64,000 bases of DNA, from assembly GCA_037176845.1 (NCBI GenBank), contig JAYKXP010000022.1, forward strand, positions 186,001-250,000. Direction: 5' to 3'. This DNA is from Paramarasmius palmivorus (taxonomy: Eukaryota > Basidiomycota > Agaricomycetes > Agaricales > Marasmiaceae). Positions 56,522 to 64,000 of the stretch are shown one piece after another (positions within the stretch are counted from its first letter, which is position 1; each line of letters starts with the position of its first letter). Below the pieces are notes generated by a model. The model searched no databases. It saw nothing but the letters and a program-made list of their open reading frames with translations, and had not been told where the DNA came from. The position numbers were made by a program, and so were the translations under genes.

Positions 56522-58491
56522 ATGTCGACCACTTCAAGAGAATCATCCGACACATCCGACTCATTCCCGCCTCATCCTCAAGATAAAGATGTCGAAAAGG
56601 GCAAAAAGGTCCAAACCATCGTCACAGCGGTTACTGAGGTTCAGGAAGAAGACCCGTACGAAGTCGACCTCACGGCCGATGAACATCCCCAAAGTATGAG
56701 CACGCTTAGGAAGTGGATGATTGTCCTTGTGATAAGTCTCGCCTCCTTGTGTGTTACGGCTTCATCTTCTGCGGTACGTCTTCCACTTAGCGACCTATTT
56801 CCCATGATGTGGCTTAACGATTCTCTTCAGGCTTCAAATACAGAAAGAGGAATGGCTGCCGAATTCCACGTATCACAGGAAGTCACTATTCTTTCTGTCA
56901 GTCTCTTCGTCGCCGGATTGGGTGTAGGGCCTCTGTTGGTTGGGCCTCTGTCGGAGCTGTACGGCAGGAACATCATCTACCAAGTGTCCTTCGTCATGAT
57001 GTTTATCTTTACATGGCCAATAGTGTTTGCGCCCAATATCGGTCCGTGTTAAATTTAAGATTAATATCCATCCGCTAATCTAAGCCTATAGCCGTTGTTG
57101 TCGTTTTCCGATTTTTGTGTGGATTTTGTGGATCAACGTTCCTAAGCGTCGCCGGTGGAAGTGTTAGCGATTTGTTCTCCAACGAGACAGTGGCCAAGTA
57201 TGTTCATTCAAACCTTTGATTTTCGGACTTGTCTCACCATCTTTCCAGCCCAATGGCGATGTACACGCTGTCACCCTTTATCGGTCCCATAATTGGTCCC
57301 CTTTACAGTGGGTATGTGTTCCAAGTTCATAATGTATTTTTCATACTTTACTGACATTCTTCCTTACCAGTTTCGTCAACCAAGTATGTCCTCGTTAGTG
57401 TCATATCAACATGGTCTAATCTCGCACTATAGAATACTACCTGGCGTTGGACATTCCGTGTATTGCTCATCTGGACGTTTCTCCAAACAATTGCCCTATG
57501 CACAGTAAGTTATTCCTATCCTCACATCGCCTTTTCTAATCCGTTATCTAGCTTGTTCCTGAGACATATGTACCAGTCCTGCGTCAGAGGAAGGCCGCAA
57601 TGTACGTTCTCAAGGCTAACTTCCCATCTTTCTCATGGCTGACATACATTCAAGGCTTCGTAAGAGAACCGGAGACGACAAATATTGGGCCCCTTTGGAT
57701 AAGCAAGAGAACAATTTGACCAAAGCCATCATGGTCAGTTGCTACAAGCCTTTCGAGCTGATTGTCTATGATCGGATGATACTCTTGCTCAACACATGGT
57801 ACGTTGCTTCCCCCCACTCTGCGAGGCTCCCATCTAATTGTCTACTACCCACAGGACCTCAGTCATCCTCGGCATCCTTTACCTCGCATTCCAAGCATTC
57901 CCAATCATCTTTGCTCAAAACCACGGTCTCACTGAGGAAGAAGTCGGCATGACCTTTCTTGGCATTGGTGTCGGGATGGTTTTCGCCATGCCAACTCAAC
58001 GCTACTTCAATGCCTTTGTCCGTGCAGCCGGAACACCAGAATCACACCTTCACAAGGGTGAAGTTGGAGGGATACTCGTCCCTATGGGACTATATATCAT
58101 TGCATTCACCACGTACCCGTCCATTCCTTGGATCGCGCCAATATTGGGTTCTATACCGTTTGGTGCTGGGATCTACCTTGTCTTCACTTCCGTTTTCACA
58201 TATTTCGTCACGGCATATCGTCCTGTTGCAGCTAGCACAATGGCGTCCAATTCTGCAATGAGATGCGGATTCGCCGCTGCGTTCCCTCTGTTTGCTGGTT
58301 TCATGTACAACGCGCTCGGGACGGTGGGAGCGACAGCTCTTTTGGCAGGCGTGATGACAGTCATGGCACCCTTACCGTGAGTGTTTCGCAGCTACAGATG
58401 TTTGAACCATCTAATCCATATCTACAGGTTTGTCTTCCGCAGAATTGGTGCACGCCTACGGAAAAACTCTCGCTTTGCTGCTCAGTCGTGA
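56522..58491 (+). CDS. MFS transporter, DHA1 type, copy C
   Basis: Start MSTTSRESSDTSDSF at 56522, with YEVDLTADEHPQSMSTLRKW before helix 1. It keeps GPLLVGPLSELYGRNIIYQ, GFCGSTFLSVAGGSVSDLFS, PMAMYTLSPFIGPIIGPLYSG, WRWTFRVLLIWTF, LVPETYVPVLRQRKAA, WAPLDKQENNLTKAI and the C-half block GILVPMGLYIIAFTTYPSIP. The stop is at 58489-58491. It shares the 13-nt exon (57371-57383). It is the most diverged of the three copies: its N-terminal leader and intron sequences differ more. No break was seen. Confidence 0.82.
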
Positions 58492-58737
58492 ATTTCAATC
58501 TTTGTTGGACTGTAATCGACTTAAAATAAAGACCAGGACCGGTACGGGACTGGGGTCAAATGTCGACAGTAATCAAATCCCGCTCCTCAAGCGGCGTGCA
58601 AACCCACTCTTCTCCGAATCATAAACGAATCCATAAACATACATAAATGATACGTAGTACACATCTCGTGTTTAATTACAACAATCCCGATACCCATGAA
58701 TACATATCTTCGTCTTTCAACAACGCGACGAATGATC

Positions 58738-61700
58738 TATTTTGGAACTGGGATGGCCTCGAGGTTCCAGTAGCTTTCAGCGTATTCATTGATAGCTCTG
58801 TCGGAGCTGAATTTGCCCATCTATGATGCCGATTCAGTGCGAATGTTCAGTTCCGATAACAGGTATAGTACCTTGGCGGTGGTCCTAATCGACTTCTTGA
58901 TCCACTCATCTCTGTCAACATACGCTTCGTCGACGAGGTCAAGGGCAGCCATATCTGGTTAACGTTAGATCAGCAAACAGTATCCAAGTCCGTGGTGAGG
59001 TATTTCTCACAGGAGTCGAAATCATCGGAGAGAAGGTAGTAATCTCCTTGTCTGATGGTGTTCAAGAGTCTATTTTCATTGATTAGCATTGCCAAAGGTA
59101 ATGGAATGTCGATGTACTGACGGTTCGTAGACACCACCGTCACCGAACAGTCCGCCCGAAACCTGGTTGATAACATTGGCGAGGGCAGGGCACTTCTCCT
59201 CGAGTGGAACTGGGTGGTAGACATGCTGGTATCGAAGATCTTCCACGGCCCTGGTAAACACGTTTGAGCTTGACTAAACCACTCGTAGCAGAAAACTCAC
59301 GGGGCGAGATGTCCAAAGAAGACTTAGGAAACACGATGTCACTTTAGGGAACACAAGAACGGGAAGACTGTGCTTACAAACATTGCTCTCGCCGACCTAG
59401 ATGTGCTTTAGTAAAATCTTTGTGGACGGATACTCGATGCGCTCACCTCTTCTGCAATCTCGATGTTCGCACCGTCCACAGTACCAACCAGCAGACCACC
59501 ATTAAGACAGAACTTCATGTTCGAGGTTCCAGAGGCTTCGGTACCAGCTGTGGAAATGTGCTGACTGATGTCAGATGCAGGAATCAACACTTCAGCGAGC
59601 GACACAGAGTAGTCTGGAAGGAAGTAGACGCTGAGAAGATCCTTGGTCTCAGGATCAGAATTCAGGACACGAGCGGCGTTGACGATGAGTCGAATGGTCT
59701 ATAGACATCGTCAACAAAGACGCGATTAGATCAGAGCAAATTTCACATACCAACTTTGCGATGTAGTCTGAATAAGTCAACGGTGATCAGAGAATGCAAA
59801 TCACAACATAAATACTAAAGCGTACATCCTGGGGCTGCCTTCGCTGCGAAGAATACGACACGAGGATTGACTTTCTTGCGTTCAGCAGGGGTCATCTTCT
59901 TGAGTTTTAGGTACCTCTGGCAAAATCACTGTCATTGATGAATGTTCGTATAAATTGTGTTACTCACATGGATGATACCCAAAATGTTCAACGTTTGACG
60001 CTATATAATATGTCAATTAAAATTTCCTCTCCCGAAAAAGTAACTAACCTTGTATTCGTGCAAACGCTACGATGGGCCAAGTCATCAGCCTCGGGTTCAG
60101 ATAGGTGATAATTAGTCCCTACCTTGATTTGAACATCAAACATCGCTTTGGTGTTCACGGTGAAGCCAAGGGTAGTTTGGACATGGTGCGCAAGCCTCTC
60201 CTTGTTTCTTTGCTTGATCGCTGCCCACTCCTCTCTGAACTTTTTGTCTTCGGCAAACTTCAGGAGCTTTTCGAGTTTGTAGAGGTCCTTGAGCCAGACG
60301 CTCTTCTCGAGGCCTAAAGTCTTTGAGATGAGTGCGCTGAGTTCAGGGTTGCACTAGGAGTTGATTTAGTTGAGAAATGCGTTAATGTGTGTGATGGCGT
60401 ATATTACCTGATCCAGCCAACGACGGGGGGTAACTGCGCGTGAGTCAGTAACGATGTCGTATCTCGACAGCAGTTCAACGACTTACTTCCGTTAGTGACA
60501 TTGCTGAACCTGTTGAAGACAATGGTTCAGCGATTAAGACAACGGCGAAGGGAGTCAGACCCTTACTTTCCAGCGCCTTCGAACTCGACGAAGTCCTTGA
60601 GGATGGTTGTCTTGACGAGCTCACTGTGCAACTGGCGAAGAAAAAAAGGTAAGCTTCCCACCAGGATCTTCGAATTGGACCACATACTTCAGCTACACCG
60701 TTCACTTTTCGGCTTCCTATACAAAGCTCAGAAAGGGATTCGATGTCACGATATAGAACGAACCAATGCAAGCAAGGTAGGCCATCCTAACTTGCTTAGG
60801 GAAACCCTCTTGATCGACCATCAGTGACTGGGCACTCGTTTCAGGTAAACGGACACACCTTCAATCAATGACATTCTACCAAGTCTATCTCTGTCACCGG
60901 GGAATTTCTTCTCGACTGCTTGTAGGAAGAATCTGTCGGAGAACCGTTGATGAACCAGATCGCACAGTGATCCTTTGAGGCTTACAGATTCTGCGAAAGA
61001 CGCGTCTCAATCAGAGGTCGGAGAAACGATAACCTCACTTACGATGTCATATATAATTTGCAGGTGTCTGAGGAAAAGACATTAATGGCGTGTCTCGATC
61101 GCGCAGTGGAAGACACATACCTAGGCAACAAGTGTTCCATGAGAGGCACGGGCCACTTCTCTAAAGCTTCCTGTAAGAGAACCGTTAGCCATCGAGGTAT
61201 CATGCTTCAACTTCACGAGACTTACAGGAAGAACAGTATGGTTGGTGTAGAAGAAAACGTTGGTCACAATGGTCCATGCAGCGTCCCATTGAACATCTTC
61301 TTCGTCGATAAGGATACGCATCAACTCCGGAATTGCAAGCGTAGGATGAGTCTGAATATCAATCTCAGTATTAGTATCGCTCATGAAGACGATTCGGTAC
61401 CCCTTACGTCGTTCAACTGAATGGCGACAACTAAACACATAGTGAGCCAGTTGTCATCGAAGAAACGAAACCACATACAATCAGGCAATTGAGTGATATC
61501 CTTGCCAGTATTCTTGAATCGTCGCATAATATCTGCCAGGCTGGCAGCGGTCCAGAAGCTAATCAACAGCTCAGAAGAGTTAACGTGGTGTATGAGGCTG
61601 GGGTACGAACTATTGTTGCTTCAATCGCAACTCCTTTCCGACTGTTGGAAGTTCAGTGCTGACTACGGTCGAACATTGAAGGTACGCTTACAGGTTCTGT

Positions 61701-63150
61701 TTGAAAATAATTGAGAAGGCGGGAGCATAAAAGCAACGCAAGACGTACGTATGGTCATTAGGATAGAGCACGGATGTAATAGCAGCGGCACTATTAGAAG
61801 ATTCGACAGCTCGTTCATAGTCTCCAGCTATGCCAGAATGATTAACAAGGACACAAGACAAGAGGAATAAGTCGACGAACCATTGAACGAGTTCAAGTCA
61901 AAACCTCTCTTCGGCTTACTCTCCCACAGCCTCAAATTGTTTGTATTCTTGGTGTAGCAACCCGGAATCATCACATCGTATGCAACTGCGAGGACTTCCT
62001 GTCCTCCAGTCCAGGCAGCACGACCAGTACCGTCATTCAGACGCTCAGCATTACCGTAGAAACGAACTTCGTATGTGACATCAAGACGCGGTAGCTGAGA
62101 TAGAGGTCATCACAAGCTCGGGTGGATATATCATGCTATGCTTACCTCCCAAGGGTTCTGATTGTCTAGCCAGGGATCAGGGGCCTCGAGCTGCTGACCT
62201 TCAGGAGAGATCAGTTGCTGGAAGATACCATATTTGTATCGAAGACCATAGCCCCACATGGGCAGTTCCTGTTATCTACGGATTAGCTTCTCTTCAAAAG
62301 TTGAAAACGTGCGAAGAAGTCAACCTGAGAAGCTGAAGAATCCAGGTAACAGGCTGCCAGACGGCCCAAACCACCATTTCCCAGAGCAGCATCACGCTCT
62401 TGCTCGAGTAGATCTTCCATGTTGAAGCCGAGCTTATCGATTCCTTCCCTGTACTGGTCTTTCAAGCCGAGGTTCAACAGCTAAGGGCAATATCAGATCA
62501 CGCTTTAACGAAGAAACGTTCGTAGACCCACAGCGTTATCAAGAGTACGGCCCATCAAGAACTCTAGCGAGAGGTAATACGCCCGCTTGGGGGTCTTCTT
62601 CGTGTGGAACAACTGAGTCTCGTTCCAATTCACCTTTTAAACGAGGTATGTGAGGCCATAGTCGCAGAATAAAAGAGATTAGCTGACGATTAAGCTGTCT
62701 CGAACAGACAGTGCTGCGGCTTGATACGCGCCGAAGTTATCTGGAGTATAGATAAGCGCCCGTCACGGAGGAATCTGGGGCAAGGTGCAGCTCACCAAGG
62801 TTGTAAGCTTGACGTGCCAAGGATGTCTGTACATGGTTTACGAATGATTTTGTAATCGACTCGACGTCTATATTCACGGAGGATGGTGAGCGATGTGGAA
62901 AAGACGCGATGAGACAACATATCTACCAGAGTCAACTCCTCTCAGGCCGGCCTTCCATACTTTTTCATCGCCACGGGGCCATTTCTCCTTTCCAGTTTCG
63001 TCAGTCTCAGGAGTATATCCTATATCGAGAAAATCTGTGAGGAATCGCGCTTGTCGACGACGGGGTTAAAAGCGTACCTGTGAGCGTCCTGACGTGTCGC
63101 CTAGCTCTTTGGGGCCTTCCAATAGTCTTAGGATCGATTGTCGAGGTCAT
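58738..63150 (-). CDS. GPH1: Glycogen phosphorylase
   Basis: A cytosolic enzyme releasing glucose-1-phosphate from glycogen. The start at 63150 gives [20 protein letters not shown], then [20 protein letters not shown] and [20 protein letters not shown]. Catalytic-domain markers in order: [80 protein letters not shown] segments in the middle, and [22 protein letters not shown] with the pyridoxal-phosphate Lys. The last exon is [21 protein letters not shown], stopping at 58738-58740. About 25 very short exons are used. The length, about 870 aa, is normal. All key blocks look intact. Confidence 0.9.
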
Positions 63151-64000
63151 AGTGATTGGCGATGAAGATAATCTCGAGTATCACCTCGCTGATATGGTGG
63201 TTGTACAGCAAGATGGTGCTGAGGAAAGAAAGGAAGTCGCAACTCTGGCCTTATACCAAACCCAGACCCAGGGTCATGCACGCGACGTCATCAGGTCTGG
63301 GCTACAAAGGCTTCTGATTCCCCAAGAAATTCCGATTCGTCCTCGACTCCGAGCTCTCGACAACGACACATTCTTCTTTCAACTGTCATTCTTTACATAC
63401 AGGAAGACAGCAACGGGAAAATTCCTATCTCCGTGACAAAAGGAAAGAATTCTAACCGCTTCCTTCAATTTTTATTGGCATGTTCTGGATTCTGAGCACT
63501 CTCGGAGCCAACACAAACCATCACGGCCGCTCAAGACCAGTGTATAAGGTACGTTCGCGACCCCTCGTTCTGAGCCCCAGGTGTCCCAGTTAGAGAAATC
63601 TTGGGATCCGTGAACTGCCGAAATCCATGCAGATATTGGGCAGATGTTTTTGACGTCACTGTCAAGATACTAGGAAATGTATATCAGTCCAGGGCTTGGG
63701 AACTAACAAAAATGAACATACTAGCACTGGTTTCCCGGGATCAGCTGTACTGGAGAGCAGATCAGCAGGTGCGGTGAGACGTCACTCACTCGTCAGAAAG
63801 AAGACAGAATCGCGATACGCCGGGGGATTACCAGGTAACGCGGTGGGGCATAGGGATTCGTGTTCATTTCTTGAAGCAGTGCGGACCGAATGGAAGAGAT
63901 GCGGATCTTGTGCTCCTTATTCCTTGCTTTAGTTGCGCGAGAAGGTTTAAATCTTCGTTTCATTTGACTAGGTTGGAAGTATCAAATGGCAGCTTCAAAC
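63151..64000. promoter_or_regulatory. 5' flank of the glycogen phosphorylase gene
   Basis: This non-coding flank has a palindromic CRE-like TGACGTCA at 63651-63658, about 500 bp before the start codon. Open frames at 63080-63436 and 63696-63932 are antisense or unsupported. I see no other gene in the last 850 bp. Confidence 0.45.

Noticed and set aside
43722..58491. A secondary-metabolite gene cluster (MFS genes plus P450)
   Set aside because: The P450 lies about 16 kb away, separated by housekeeping genes, and no core synthase or terpene cyclase is present.

Overview
This window is a gene-dense stretch of a filamentous basidiomycete genome, almost certainly an Agaricomycete. The signs are short (about 48-76 nt) GT-AG introns in nearly every gene, CT(A/G)A(C/T) branch sites, and Agaricomycete-type families: DUF6534 membrane proteins, HNH-nuclease proteins and 'HDSRG...TKF' G-domain proteins. 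I cannot place the order. All gene models come from reading frames and splice signals, so ends and joints are approximate unless the evidence says they were checked base by base.

Left part (1-18 kb) is mostly housekeeping. It holds the 3' part of an uncharacterised gene, a very long Msb1/Mug8-type morphogenesis protein, the nucleoporin Nic96/Nup93, a YEA4-like nucleotide-sugar transporter, a Ser/Pro-rich protein, a TFIIIC sub6 subunit and an intracellular GH5 glycosidase, mostly on the minus strand. Between 18.1 and 18.9 kb lies a non-coding island with hairpins, a tRNA-like Pol III unit and (GGTTA)n telomere-like repeats. An HNH-nuclease gene and a decayed membrane-protein gene follow.

Middle part (22.8-34 kb): a DUF6534 seven-transmembrane gene with a 9-nt exon, a divergently placed cytochrome P450 without an obvious membrane anchor, two low-complexity proteins, then the exosome subunit RRP42 and an Xaa-Pro aminopeptidase that start only about 60 bp apart on opposite strands.

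Right part (34-58.5 kb) is the accessory region and the most unusual. About 3.5 kb carrying a G-domain (P-loop GTPase-like) gene is present twice in inverted orientation (about 34.0-37.5 kb and 48.3-51.85 kb). Both copies contain a train of 23 micro-exons: 22 single-codon (3-nt) exons and one 6-nt exon, separated by 24 introns of 48-76 nt, all in phase 0, adding 24 tryptophan- and aspartate-rich residues inside 1.46 kb. In the second copy the G-domain frame is open upstream across a normal-looking 54-nt intron into an unrelated Agaricomycete gene, so it appears to be a fusion. Decayed pieces of the neighbouring aminopeptidase and RRP42 genes were carried along. Three MFS transporter paralogues (43.7, 53.0 and 56.5 kb) flank and follow this region. 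All share a 13-nt exon, and the middle one has a perfect 190-bp intron-containing tandem duplication that adds exactly 45 codons. The window ends with glycogen phosphorylase on the minus strand.
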